DNA of 64,000 nt from Azophilus sp965214305. GTDB taxonomy: Bacteria; Pseudomonadota; Gammaproteobacteria; Pseudomonadales; Azotimanducaceae. The stretch covers positions 1,860,001-1,924,000 of the forward strand of contig OZ243949.1 in the NCBI GenBank assembly GCA_965214305.1. The letters are read 5' to 3'. A program made the translations under genes and the position numbers. The notes beneath the pieces were generated by a model. It was not told the origin of the DNA, did not search any database, and saw only the letters and a list, made by a program, of their open reading frames with translations. Shown here in pieces: positions 42,937 through 54,200 of the stretch (the stretch's first letter is position 1; every line of letters begins with the position of its first letter).

Positions 42937-44412
42937 TGTTAGCCCAAAGCAGTAATGTCCCCTTTGCGCAAAGTTAAAGTGTCCCCTTTTTCATCGGGGA
43001 GGGGCTGTCTTGTCGAGTGCGGAGGTGTTGTTGAGCATGCGGGAGTCGGATCGGGCGGGAGTGATTCGCGATGTGGTGGAGAAGCGCCTGTCGCAGCGCG
43101 AGGCGGCGTTGCGGCTGCGGTTGAGTGTGCGCCAGGTGAAGCGCCTGGCGGCGCGCTACCGGGAGCGGGGCGCGGCAGGGCTGGTGTCGGGGCGGCGGGG
43201 CAAGCGGTCGAACAACGCGATCGACCCGGCGGTGCGCTGTGCGGCGCTGGACCTGGTTCGCGGGCGCTACCCGGATTTCGGTCCGACCCTCGCTTGCGAG
43301 AAGCTGGTGGAGGCGCACGGTTTCAAGCTGTCGGCGGAGACGCTGCGGGGCTGGATGATCGAAGACGGGCTGTGGCGGCCGAAGGCGCGTCGGGAGGCGC
43401 GCGCGCATCCGAGCCGGCCGCGCCGGGATTGCCTGGGCGATCTGGTGCAGATCGACGGTTCGCCGCACGACTGGTTCGAGGACCGGGGGCCGCGGTGCGC
43501 GCTGATCGTGTACGTGGACGACGCGACGTCGCGGCTGCTGGCGATGGGGTTCTGGCCGGCGGAGACGACCGAGGCCTACATGGAGACGACGCGGGCGCAT
43601 CTGGCGGCCCACGGGCGTCCGGTGGCGTACTACTCGGACCGCCACAGCATATTCCGGGTGAGCCTGCGGGGCCGGGAGGGTGGGTTGACGCAGTTCGGCC
43701 GGGCGCTGGGGACGCTGGACATCGCGCCAATCCACGCCGGCAGTCCGCAGGCCAAGGGCCGGGTGGAGCGGGCCAACCGGACGCTGCAGGACCGGCTGGT
43801 GAAGGAGATGCGGCTGCGTGGCATCTGCGGCATCGAGGCGGGGAACGCCTACCTGCCGGCGTTCATGGCGGACTACAACCGGCGTTTCGGCGTGGCGGCG
43901 CGCAACCCGGCGGACGCGCACCGGGCGGTGTTGCACAACGACCGGGAGCTGGATCTGATCCTGTGCGAGCAGCACGAACGCAAGCTGGCGAAGAACCTGT
44001 CGATCAGCTTCGAGGGCGACACCTACCAGGTGACCGGGCAAGGCCGGGGCTACCGGCTGCGGGGTGCCGCGGTGACGGTGTGCAAGGGCTGGAACGGCGC
44101 GGTGGCTGTGCTGCGCGACGGCCGCGAGCTGCCGGTCGAGTTGCTTGCCGGGGGCGGGGATCCGCCGCCGGTTGAGGATGGGAAGAGCGTGCGGTCGCGG
44201 GTGGACAGGGTCAAGGCGCGGCAGCGGTCCCGGCCGGACTGGAAGCCGCCACCGGACCACCCCTGGCGACGCTCTTTCAAGACCGGCGCGGGGGCGGCCG
44301 CCGGATAGCCGCGGCGCGGCCTTGCGCTCCGGTCGCTACGCTCCCTCCGCGCAAGGCCGAAGGGGACATCTCTACTTTGGAGAAAAGGGGACATTTCTAC
44401 TTTGCTTTGACA
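42937..44412 (+). mobile_element. complete IS1202/ISNCY-type insertion sequence with 15-bp target duplication
   Basis: The element is bounded by TGTTAGCCCAAAGCAGTAAT on the left and the complement TGTCAAAGCAAAGTAGAAAT on the right (20 of the outermost 26 positions match). TTGTACAAGGGTTGG is repeated directly on both sides (42922-42936 and 44413-44427). Each end holds two copies of TGTCCCCTT about 22-26 nt apart, which look like transposase-binding sites. It carries one transposase gene and appears intact. Confidence 0.88.
43010..44308 (+). CDS. ISNCY (IS1202-like) transposase with DDE integrase core
   Basis: This 432-residue protein has an N-terminal helix-turn-helix (LSQREAALRLRLSVRQVKRL), a second DNA-binding part and an rve-type catalytic core. 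LGDLVQIDGSPHDWFEDRGP holds the first Asp, LIVYVDDATSRLLAMGF and YYSDRHSIF the second Asp region, and GSPQAKGRVERANRTLQDRL the Glu. The frame is uninterrupted. GC content is higher than in the neighbouring genes. Confidence 0.92.
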   Translation: MSSAEVLLSMRESDRAGVIRDVVEKRLSQREAALRLRLSVRQVKRLAARYRERGAAGLVSGRRGKRSNNAIDPAVRCAALDLVRGRYPDFGPTLACEKLVEAHGFKLSAETLRGWMIEDGLWRPKARREARAHPSRPRRDCLGDLVQIDGSPHDWFEDRGPRCALIVYVDDATSRLLAMGFWPAETTEAYMETTRAHLAAHGRPVAYYSDRHSIFRVSLRGREGGLTQFGRALGTLDIAPIHAGSPQAKGRVERANRTLQDRLVKEMRLRGICGIEAGNAYLPAFMADYNRRFGVAARNPADAHRAVLHNDRELDLILCEQHERKLAKNLSISFEGDTYQVTGQGRGYRLRGAAVTVCKGWNGAVAVLRDGRELPVELLAGGGDPPPVEDGKSVRSRVDRVKARQRSRPDWKPPPDHPWRRSFKTGAGAAAG

Positions 44413-44572
44413 TTGTACAAGGGTTGGTTGTGTATCAGTTTGCATTGATTTAGATTCGGGGGCTGCGGTGGCCTGCGGTCGAAACAGGCAAACTGCGACA
44501 GTACCCACGGGTCCGGTTCGCCGCCCACCACCGCCAAAGCACCTGCACCTATCGGTAACCGACCAATAACTC

Positions 44573-46225
44573 ATGATGAACGCGGCCCGCATAAAAATCC
44601 CATTCATGGTGAGCGCCCTGGTGCTGGCGCCGTCGGCATTCGCGGGCAGCCAGCCTTTTTTCAATCCCTTGATGCAGTCCTCCGCGGTGGCATCGCCGAA
44701 CCACATCAACGAGCTTAATTCGCCTTGGCAAGTGCCGGCGGGCGTCGGGCAACGCAACCTGATGAGTCTCCGCGAGGTTGAGGCGGATATGGCCCAGTCC
44801 ATTCAAAGGGTGGATGCGGGCAAGATCTCCTCCATGTTCGATATGATGGCCTTCGACCCGAGCGGCCGCTACATCTTCATCCCCCACGAGACCCCCTTCG
44901 GGGCCGGCATGTCGCGCCACGACACCCACACCGACATGACCGAACTGTTGTTTGCGGGCGATTCGGCGGTCGCGGCAAACCCCGCCTGCACCACCAGCCT
45001 GTGTACCGGCTGGGCCAATGACTTCGCCGCTTTCGACCCGGCGCGCTGGACGCCAAACGGCACCGTTTGGCTGGCGGAGGAATGGGCCGGCCTCGGGCGG
45101 GTTATCGAAATACTCAGGCCACTCGGGCGGGCACCCGAGAACCCCACCGCGAGCGCGCTCAGGGTTGGTACCGACTACCGCATTGTCGAGAGCATCGCCA
45201 ACGTGGCGCACGAAGGCATCAATTTCAGTATCAAGCATCCCAATCGCGTCATCTACTACATTGACGAGTGGAATTCCGGTTCCATATACGCACTGGTATT
45301 GCAGCGGCCAGGCGACTACGAGGCCGGTGGGCAGACCTTCGTGCTGGTCGTGGATGCCTTTGCGGCAACGCAGGGCGACCCGAGCGCGAACTGGAACGAG
45401 GGCGCGAATACAACGGCATCGCGCTTCGGCGCGGCAACCTGGGTGCCAATCACCGATCTGCACGGTAATCCATTACCCGGCGTTACCGACCCCTTTCGGG
45501 ACGGGCCCAACGTTGACCCGAGAACGCATCCAAACCTTGCGCGCGGTGGACGTGCGGCGGCGGACAATGTGGGCGGTACGCCCTATGGACGTCCGGAGGA
45601 CATGGAGGTCGGGTTGCTTAAGAACCTCAATGAAGTGCTTTACATCACCACCACCGCCGAGCACTCGGTGCTGTCGGTTGAAATGCTCGGCGACGGCAAA
45701 GCCCATGTCAGGCGGTTCGCCTCCCGTGCAACGCCAAGGAACCTCGGCCTGCCAGCTACGACCGGTGCTCTGGACGCGCCGGACAACCTCGCCCAAGATG
45801 CCCTCGGCAACATCTACATCGTTGAGGATGCGCCCAACAGCGGTGATGTCGGCGGCGACGTTTGGTTTGCGCGCGACACGGACAACGACGGCATTGCCGA
45901 GTCCATCGACCACTTCATGAGCCTCCAAGTGGCTGGCGCCGAGTCCACCGGTATGATCTTCCATCCCACCCGGCCGACAAAATTCGTCATTGCCGTGCAA
46001 CACCCGATCAGTACCGACCTCGAAAGCGTACCCGATGGCTTTGGCGATGCCGTCTGGGAATTTGACCTTGAGCAGGCCGTCGAACCCCCCTGTGGCCCCT
46101 CCACAGGCGACTGCGCGGATGAGGCTGTCACGAGGCGCGGCCAGCCCAGGCCGAACCTTGGCCGCATAGCCACCGCAGAGCCCGTGCCCGCATTGGGCTC
46201 CGGTAATGAAGCATTGCCAAATTGA
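44573..46225 (+). CDS. PhoX-like (DUF839) exported protein
   Basis: This 550-residue protein has a signal peptide (IPFMVSALVLAPSAFAGSQP) and a propeller-like body. Blocks typical of the PhoX/DUF839 family are SMFDMMAFDPSGRYIFIPHE, VANVAHEGINFSIK-like segments, YGRPEDMEVG and DAPDNLAQDALGNIYIVEDA. AGAESTGMIFHPTRPTKFVI comes near the end. PhoX enzymes are Ca/Fe phosphatases, but not all DUF839 proteins are active, and I cannot verify the metal ligands. The last residues come from dispersed repeat family 2 (46169-46229), so the native C-terminus was altered. The next gene, a c-type cytochrome, starts 36 nt later. Confidence 0.8.
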   Translation: MMNAARIKIPFMVSALVLAPSAFAGSQPFFNPLMQSSAVASPNHINELNSPWQVPAGVGQRNLMSLREVEADMAQSIQRVDAGKISSMFDMMAFDPSGRYIFIPHETPFGAGMSRHDTHTDMTELLFAGDSAVAANPACTTSLCTGWANDFAAFDPARWTPNGTVWLAEEWAGLGRVIEILRPLGRAPENPTASALRVGTDYRIVESIANVAHEGINFSIKHPNRVIYYIDEWNSGSIYALVLQRPGDYEAGGQTFVLVVDAFAATQGDPSANWNEGANTTASRFGAATWVPITDLHGNPLPGVTDPFRDGPNVDPRTHPNLARGGRAAADNVGGTPYGRPEDMEVGLLKNLNEVLYITTTAEHSVLSVEMLGDGKAHVRRFASRATPRNLGLPATTGALDAPDNLAQDALGNIYIVEDAPNSGDVGGDVWFARDTDNDGIAESIDHFMSLQVAGAESTGMIFHPTRPTKFVIAVQHPISTDLESVPDGFGDAVWEFDLEQAVEPPCGPSTGDCADEAVTRRGQPRPNLGRIATAEPVPALGSGNEALPN

Positions 46226-46229
46226 GCCG
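46169..46229 (+). repeat. dispersed intergenic repeat family 2, copy c
   Basis: GCATTGGGCTCCGGTAATGA and GCATTGCCAAATTGAGCCGC match the end of copies a and b. The block overlaps the last 19 or so codons and the TGA of the PhoX-like gene. Confidence 0.65.
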
Positions 46230-46261
46230 CTCACCGGGGCTCATGGCTGAAAGCGAAGACC

Positions 46262-47968
46262 TTGCGGATAACTCACGAAACCATCCGGGGTTTGCGCCGA
46301 CCCGCGTTTTTTCTTGTGGGGGCAACAGTGCTCTTGCTCGCCAATACCTTCGTTACACCGGCTGTGCCGGGCGCATCCGCCCCCGGGCAACCGCACGAGC
46401 GGGTCATCGCCTATCTGCGGGCCAATCCTGGGGTGGTCCGGCCCCAACCGATGCCGGCTCTGCATCCGGCGCGCACGGTCTACAACCAGGAGGCCATCAT
46501 TCCGCCTCAGTGCTACACGCGCACGGAAGGCAAATTCAATCCCTGCTACGTCTGCCATCAATCGGTTCGCGAGGGGCGCGAGAACAGCATGGACGACCGG
46601 GATCTGCAGGAAGCCTACAGCTTCAGCGACTTGGGGATGACCAACCACTGGCGCAATCTCTTTGAGGACCGTACCGAAAAGATCTCCGAGATCAGTGACC
46701 CGGAGATTCTTGAATGGATTGACCAAGACAATTACAGGCCGCTGCGGGCTAGGCTTGAGGCCGTGGATTTCGCAGGATGGATCCCGGACCTCGACAACCT
46801 GCAGCTCGCCGAGGGCGCCTTTGATGAACAGGGCTTCGCGCTCGACGGCAGCCACTGGGTAGCGTTCAACTACAAGCCCTTTCCAAGCACTTTCTGGCCC
46901 ACGAACGGCTCCACCGATGATGTCATGATCCGTTTGCCGGACGCCTTTCGCAGCGACAGCCAAGGCCGATATTCGCGTGCTGTTTACATGGCAAATCTGG
47001 CCATCCTCGAATTGACGGTTAAGGGTCTTGACAGGGTATCCACACCGCCAATTGACGAGGCGCGGGTGGGTGCGGACCTGAACGCGGACGGCGTACTCGG
47101 CGTGGTCGAGGAGATCGCCGCCGCAAAGCGCTATGTCGGTGCCGCCTCGGGTGCCCACATCGAAGCCTCCATGTATCCGCGGGGCACCGAGATGCTGCAC
47201 ACGGTGCGTTACCTCGGCATATCGCCGCAAGGTGAAATCGGCCCCTCGAAGCGCATAAAGGAAGTGCGCTACATGCGCAAATGGGTCGCCTACGGGAGCT
47301 CCGCCTACGCGCGGTATTACCAAATCGAGGGCTTCGCAAAGGAGCTCGGCCAACTGCCAAGCTACCACTATCTTGGCGACAGAGGGCTCGACAACAAGTT
47401 CGGATGGGCGCTACAGGGGTTCATTGAGGACGCGCGGGGTGAACTGCGGGCGGCCACCTACGAAGAGCACCTTTTCTGTATGGGCTGCCACACATCGATT
47501 GGCGCGACCATTGACAAGACCTTCGCCTTTCCGCGCAAGGTTGACGGTGCCCAAGGCTGGGGCTATCTCAACCTGAAGGGCATGCCGGATGCCCCTAGCA
47601 TGGGAGAGACGCGGGGCGAGATCGCCACCTATCTTGAGCGCGCCGGCGGTGGCGGCGAGTTCCGCAGCAACCCTGAGATGTTCTCGCGATGGTTTCACCG
47701 CGATGGAAGGCTCAACGAGCGGAAAGTGGGGGATGCAAAGGATGTCTATGAACTCATCGCGCCTTCAAGGGAGCGGGCCCTGCGCCTCAACAAGGCCTAT
47801 CGAACCATCGTGGCGGACCAGGATTTCATCTATGGACGCGATGCCTTTGCGAGGGCGCCCGCGAATGTTTATCGGCATGTCGATCAGACGTCCGCGCCGA
47901 CCCTCGCGCCGCAATTTCAACACGAGTGGGATATCCGCCTTGACTGGTCCTCGCCATCATCTTTATGA
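46262..47968 (+). CDS. large di-haem c-type cytochrome-like protein
   Basis: This 568-residue protein starts at TTG 46262, since no ATG is in frame. It has one hydrophobic N-terminal helix (PAFFLVGATVLLLANTFVTP) for export. Two CxxCH haem sites are present: CYVCHQSVRE near residue 95 and CMGCHTSIGA near 407. About 300 residues between them contain LNADGVLGVVEEIAAAKRYV (calcium-loop-like) and aromatic-rich stretches. I do not know a named family of this size. It is coupled by position to the PhoX-like gene. Its last residues read into an HNH-endonuclease remnant, so the original C-terminus was probably lost. Confidence 0.75.
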   Translation: MRITHETIRGLRRPAFFLVGATVLLLANTFVTPAVPGASAPGQPHERVIAYLRANPGVVRPQPMPALHPARTVYNQEAIIPPQCYTRTEGKFNPCYVCHQSVREGRENSMDDRDLQEAYSFSDLGMTNHWRNLFEDRTEKISEISDPEILEWIDQDNYRPLRARLEAVDFAGWIPDLDNLQLAEGAFDEQGFALDGSHWVAFNYKPFPSTFWPTNGSTDDVMIRLPDAFRSDSQGRYSRAVYMANLAILELTVKGLDRVSTPPIDEARVGADLNADGVLGVVEEIAAAKRYVGAASGAHIEASMYPRGTEMLHTVRYLGISPQGEIGPSKRIKEVRYMRKWVAYGSSAYARYYQIEGFAKELGQLPSYHYLGDRGLDNKFGWALQGFIEDARGELRAATYEEHLFCMGCHTSIGATIDKTFAFPRKVDGAQGWGYLNLKGMPDAPSMGETRGEIATYLERAGGGGEFRSNPEMFSRWFHRDGRLNERKVGDAKDVYELIAPSRERALRLNKAYRTIVADQDFIYGRDAFARAPANVYRHVDQTSAPTLAPQFQHEWDIRLDWSSPSSL

Positions 47969-48020
47969 CATTCGCAATCTCCGCGTTCTCTGCCGCGAAT
48001 GCCACGCGGCCCGCACGCAA
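47955..48020 (+). pseudogene. HNH-endonuclease C-terminal remnant
   Basis: In the frame offset from the cytochrome gene, HHLYDIRNLRVLCRECHAAR matches the end of an HNH finger (N-x-x-x-L-C-x-x-C-H). It continues without a stop into the transposase fragment that follows. Only about 22 residues are present. Confidence 0.5.
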
Positions 48021-48160
48021 ACGATGCTTCGGGTTCACTGCGTCCAGCTGTTCCACAACCTGAGCGACCCGGGGATGGAGGACCTGCTCTACGAGGTGGA
48101 GTCGGTGCGCCGGTTTGCGGGCCTGCGGCTGACGGGTCCCTTGCCGGACGAGACGACGAT
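48020..48160 (+). mobile_element. internal fragment of the IS5-type transposase
   Basis: The sequence translates to MLRVHCVQLFHNLSDPGMED through LTGPLPDETTI and is nearly base-for-base the same as part of the transposase at 2905-3579 (opposite strand). Both ends are cut inside the coding sequence, so it is a recombination remnant. Confidence 0.85.
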
Positions 48161-48208
48161 TAGGCCGGTAGTCGTGCGACACCCGGATGGCGCTCCATCA
48201 GGGCTTCC

Positions 48209-51200
48209 CTAGAAGCGCAGGCGGGTTTCCAGCGAGGCGCCGTGGTCGTTCCCGCCGAGGACGCCGGCGCGGCGCGTCAGCTTGAAGGCCATGCTGGCGT
48301 CGATGGTCGCGCGGCCCTTGTCCAGAGGCTGCATGCGCCAGCCCAGCGTTTGCAGGCCGCCGCCGCCCCGCGCCCCGTGCAGCAGGAAGAGCCTGCCCAG
48401 GAAGCGCCCGCCGAACAGGGGCAGGCCCCAGCCGAACTCGGCATCGAACCCGCCGGCGGCCGACTCCGTCCCGAACCGGCCCATGTGGCGCATGGCGAAC
48501 AGCTGGTCCAGCCCGCTGGCCGTGGCGATTCCCCAATGCCGGCGCACCGACACGGACGGGCCGAGGCCGCCCTTGCCCCGCACATCCCAGGCGAGGTGCG
48601 CGGAAGCGCCCGTCTGGCTGAAGTCGTCGTCCTCGTGCGTGACCAGGTGGCGGCCTTCGAGTTCGAAGGCGAGGCCGCCCCGCATCCAGGAGACGCCGGC
48701 GGACACCTCGCCGCCCAGGCCTTCCTCGGCGTCGCCGCCGTCCCATCGCGCGCCGCCCTCGAGCCGCGCCGAGAGTTGCCCGCCGTCCGCCGTCCGGCGG
48801 CTCCAGGACGCCTCGACCACCGCCCGGATGCGGCTCGCCTCGGCTTCCGCCCTCGGCATTCCGGCCGAGGCCTCGGCGGTCGACCGCATCGCCATGGCGT
48901 CGGAAAGCAGCGACACGCTGAAGCCGTCGCCGAAGTCGATCAGTTCGCCGCGCAGGCCGGCGGCGCCCATTTCCATTTCAATGTCGGCCTCGACGCGCGC
49001 GCCCCGCTCCGGCGCGAGCGTCGTGCCGCCCCGGCCCAAGCTGAGCGCGCCCCAGGCGGAGAAGCGGTCGGTGGCCGTGCTGAGATAGGGCGTCAGCGCG
49101 GTCATGGTGGACTCCATCGCGCCCCGGCCGACGGCGCCGACGTAGTCGCCCTCGCCGCGGCTGTGGGACACGCTGAGGCCGAGCAGCGAGCGGCGGCCCA
49201 CCGACAGGCCCGCCCCGAACTGGCCGGTCACCACGTCGCCGTCGACCGCGACGCCGCCGGCGCGGCCGCCAAGGCTGGTCACGGAACCCCGGCCCCACAG
49301 CCCCCAGGCCGACCCGCGCTGCGTCGTGCCGCCGGCGTTGAAGGAGGAGTTCGCCAAGGCGTTGCGCAACAGGTGACCGAGCGAGTTGCCTGAGCGGGCC
49401 GTTGGCCCGGCCGTCGGCGCGGGCGCGTGCGCGGGCCATGCGCCCGCCGCCGGGCCGGCGACGCCGGGAGGCGGCAGGGGCCGGCCTTCGCGGCCACCGC
49501 CGGCGAGGTCGCCGAAGGCCGCATCGGCCGGCGCGGATTCGCCGGCGAAGGCATCGCCGGCGCCCAGGCCTTGCCGCCGCCCTCGCCGCCGCCCTGCCCC
49601 GACCGCATCCCGGCCTGGGCGCGACGCGCCGCCACGCGGTCGCCGATGCCCTCGAGTATCTGCTCGGACACGACGCGGCCGAAGCGCGGCAGCCATGCGC
49701 TGGCGGCGGCGGACGCGGACCGATGGTCGTCGTCGGCCACCGCCACCGCGACCTCGACCGAGACGCCGTCGTAGCCGCCGCCCGACGCCGCGTGCGTCAG
49801 CGCCCCCGCCGCATCGGCGATGTCGTCGTCCTCCAGGGCCGTCACCGTCACCTCCTGCGCCACGTTCCAGTCGTCGGCGGTGAACGTCAGGCTCGCCGGC
49901 GACGCCTCCACCCCGGCGCCGGCCGACGCCGCGATGGCCACCGTCACCGCGCCCGTGGGCGCGGCGCCCAGCGACACCGCGTACGAGCCGCTGCCGCCCT
50001 CGTCCAGCGACAGCGAGGACGGCGACGCCACCAGCGAGGGCTCGTCGTCGTCGGCCACCGCCACCGCGACCTCGGCCGAGGCGCCGTCGTAGCCGCCGCC
50101 CGACGCCGCGTGCGTCAGCGCCCCCGCCGCATCGGCGATGTCGTCGTCCTCCAGGGCCGTCACCGTCACCTCCTGCGCCACGCTCCAGTCGTCGGCGGTG
50201 AACGTCAGGCTCGCCGGCGACGCCTCCACCCCGGCGCCGGCCGACGCCGCGATGGCCACCGTCACCGCGCCCGCGGGCGCGGCGCCCAGCGACACCGCGT
50301 ACGAGCCGCTGCCGCCCTCGTCCAGCGACAGCGAGGACGGCGACGCGACCAGCGAAGGCTCGTCGTTGTCGGCCACGGCAAGCGACGCGGAGGCGCCGGT
50401 TTGCGAGAGGGCGTAGCCGACGCCGCCCTGCAGGGCGACCGACACCGTCCCGTCGGCCTCGACCGCATCGTCGTCCACGGTGGCCACGGCGAGGCTCATC
50501 GAGGGCCGCGAGGGGGACAGCTTGACGGAACGCCCGCCCAGATCCGCCGCCGCCACGAAATCGCCGGTCGCGGACACCCGCGCGGCCACCGTGATCTCGC
50601 CGCTCGGCGCCGGACTTGCCGTGATCGTGAACAGCGCCCCGCCGCCCTCGACGACCGCCGGCCCCGCGCCCACCGAAACGACCGGCCGGGTGACGACCAC
50701 GAGGTTGAAGACGGTGGATGCGCTGCCGCCGTTGCCGTCGCTCGCCGTCACCTTCACCGCCAGGGCGCCCGCATCGGCTGGCTGCGGCGTGCCGGAAAAG
50801 GCGCGGGCGTCGGCGTTGAACCCCAGCCAGGCGGGCAGCGCGCCGTCGTCGCCCTGCGTCGCCGCGTAGGCGAGCGGGTCGCCGTCCGCATCGCTGAAGG
50901 TGTTCTCCGGGAAGGCGTAGTTGAAGGCCACGCCCGCCGTGGCGACCTGGTCCGGGATGGCGGCAACCACGGTCGGCGCCGCATTGGCCGGCGGCAGAGC
51001 CGCGGGGGGCGGATCGTCCGCATTCCAGGCGGCGGTCGCGCTCACCGCGCTCGGCGGGCCGGCGTTCGTGCCGTCGGTCGCCGAATCCGCGGCCACCGTC
51101 ACCACCACGTCCGCGCCGCCCGTCGGCGTGATCGCGAGCGTGTAGACCGTCGCGCTGGTCGCCGTGAAATCGCCCGCCGCGCCGCCGACCACCGTGATGT

Positions 51201-54200
51201 CGTCCTTCACGAACCCCGTGACCGCCTCCGAGAAGGTGAACGTCGCGGTGAAGGCATTGGTGTTGTTGATCCTGTCCGGCACGCCGGTGATTTCCACCGT
51301 CGGCGCCGTGGTGTCCGGGTCGGTGATGCGGAAGTCCGCCAGGCTGTCGGCGCCGGAGGCGCCGCCGCCGAGGCCGGTGCCCGAGCTCGCGTTCAGCGTG
51401 CCGAGGCCGATGGCCACCGTCTCGCCGCCCGGCTCCGCCGCGCTGTCCGCCGCCGCCGTCAGGGTCAGCGTCACCTGCGTCGCCGTCGTCCCCGTGCTCG
51501 GCCCGGTGAAGGTCACCATCGCATTCCCGGAATCGAGGTTCGCGCAGGCCACCCCGGTCGGCAGCGCCGAGGGGCACGCCGTCGTGTAGTCCGTGCCCCG
51601 GGTCGCGGTGCCGTCGAAGGTCAGGGGCACCGGCAGCGTCTCGCCGTTCACGAGGCCCCGGCCCAGGGTGATGGTGAAGTCCTTCGTCCCGCCCTCGGCG
51701 ACATCCCCGGCACTCCCCGCCAGAGTCACCGCGGTCGGGTCGTTGTCCACCACCGTGACCGTGGCCGCATCGCCGCTCAGGCTGTTGTAGTCGGTGTCCG
51801 ACGAGGTCGAAGCCCAGGTGACCTTCAGCTCCCGGCCGATGGGGCTGTCCGCGCTGTCATCGGTGGCGCGCACCGCCACCGTCTGCCCCGTGCTCCAAGT
51901 GCCCGTCGTGAAGGTCAGGTCCTCGCTGCCCGTGAACGCGGTGGCGCTGTCCGGGCCGTCGAGCGCCAGCCCGGCGGGGGCGGTCACCGTCACCGTGACA
52001 TCGCTCGACGGCAGGGTGTCGAGGACCACCGTGAAGGTCGCCGTGTCCGTGGTGCTGCCCTCGGTGGCCTCCGTGTCGGTCGCCGCCGTGGTCACGCCCG
52101 GCGTGTCGTCGTCGGTCACCGTCACCGCCACGCTGCCGGTCACCGAGCCGTAGCCGCCGCCGCTCGCGCTGTGCGTCAGCGTCGCGCTGTCGTCCGCCGT
52201 GTCGTTATCCTGCTCCGCCGACACCGTCACCGTTTGCGCCGTGCCCCAGGTGGCGGTGGTGAAGGTCAGCGTGCTCTGGTCGCCGTTCGCGGTGGAGTCG
52301 GTGTCCACCGTGACATCGCCGCTCGCGCCCGCGACCGTCACCGTCACGCTCGCCGTCGGCTGGGTCGCGAGCGCCACCGTGTAGGTGCCGCTGCCGCCCT
52401 CGGCCACCGTCAGCGAAGTCGGGTCGAGGACCAGGCCCGGCGTGTCGTTGTCGGTCACCGTCACCGCCACGTCCCCGGTCACCGAGCCGTAGCCGCCGCC
52501 CGCCGCGGCGTGCGTCAGCGTCGCGGTGTCGTTCGCGGTGTCGCCGTCGGCTGCCGCCAGCACCGTCACCGTCCGCGGCATGTTCCAGTTGGTGGTCGTG
52601 AAGGTCAGCGCCGTCGTCTGGGTGCCGGGCGTGGTGGCGTCGGTGTCGAACGTCACCTCGCCGCTCGCGCCCCCGACCGTCACCGTCACGTTCCCGTCGG
52701 GCCGGCTCGAGAGCGCCACCGTGTAGGTCGCGCTCGCCTCCTCGACCACCGTCACCGCGGCCGAACTGAACACCAGGGCGGTCCACACCGCGGTCGCCGT
52801 CTCCGCGCTCGCAGGACCGGTGTTCGTGCCGTCGGTCGCGCTGTCCGCCGCCACCGTCACCACCACGTTCGCGCCGCCGTCGGGAGTGACCGCGAGCGTA
52901 TAGACGGTCGCACTCGTCGCCGTGAACGTGCCCTTCGTGCCGCCGGTGACCGTCACGTCGTCGGTCGCGAAACCCGTGACATCCTCCGAGAAGGTGAACG
53001 TCGCGGTGATGTCGCCGGTGCCGCTGATCCTGTCCGGCACCCCGGTGATCTCCACCGTCGGCGCGCCCGTGTCCGGATCGGTGATGCGGAAGTCCGCCAG
53101 ACTGTCGGCGCCGGACGCGCCGCCGCCAAGACCGGTGCCCGAATTCGCGTTGAGCGTGCCGAGGCCGATGGCCACCGTCTCGCCGCTTGCCTCGGCGGTG
53201 CTGTCGGTGGTGGCGCTCAGGGTCAGGGTGACCGAGGTGGCCGTCGTCCCCGTGCTCGGCCCGGTGAAGGTCACGGTCGGGGTGGCGGCGGTGTTGAGGT
53301 CGTTGCACGTCACGCCGGTGGGCAGCGGCGTGGGGCAAGCGACCGTGTAGTCGGTGTTGCGCGTGGCGGCGCCGGTGCCGGTGCCGAAGGTCAGGGGCAC
53401 CGGCAGCGTCTCGCCGTTCACCAGGCCCCGGCCCAGGGTGACGGTGAAGTCCTTCGTCCCGCCCTCCACGACATCCCCGGCACTCCCCGCGAGGGTCACC
53501 GCGGTCGGGTCGTTGTCCACCACCGTGACGGCGGCCGCATCGCCGGTCAGGCCGCTGTAGTCGGTGTCCGACGAGGCCGCGGCATAGGTGACCGTCAGCT
53601 CCCGCCCGATGGGGCTGTCGGTGCTGTCTTCGGTGGCGCGCACCGTCACCGTCTGCGGCGTGCTCCAGTTCGATGTTGTGAAGGGAATGGCCTCGCTCGA
53701 AGCGAACGTGGCGCCCGCGTCCGGGCCGTCCAGCGTCAGCCCGGCGGGCGCGGTCACCGTCACCGTGACGTTGCTCGACGGCACGGTGTTGAGGTTCACC
53801 GTGAAGGTCGCCGTGTCCGTGGTGCTGCCCTCGGTGGCCTCCCCGTCGGTCGTCGCCGCGGCCACGCCCGGCGTGTCGTCGTCGGTCACGGTGACCTCCA
53901 CGCTGTCGCCGGTGACCCCGGCGTAGTCGCCGCCGGTGGCCGTGTGGGTCAGGGTGGCGCTGTCGTTCTCGGTGTCGCCGTCCTCGTCCGCCGACACCGT
54001 CACCGTCTGCGCGGTGTTCCAGGCACCGGTGGTGAAGGTCAGCGTGTTCTGGTTGCCCGGAGTCGTGGTGTCGGTGTCCACCGTCACCTCGCCGCTCGCG
54101 CCCCCGACCGTCACCGTCACTTCCGCCGTCGGCTGCGATGCCAGCGCCACCGTGTACGTCCCGCTGCCGCCCTCGGCCACCGTCAGCGTGGTCGCGCTCA

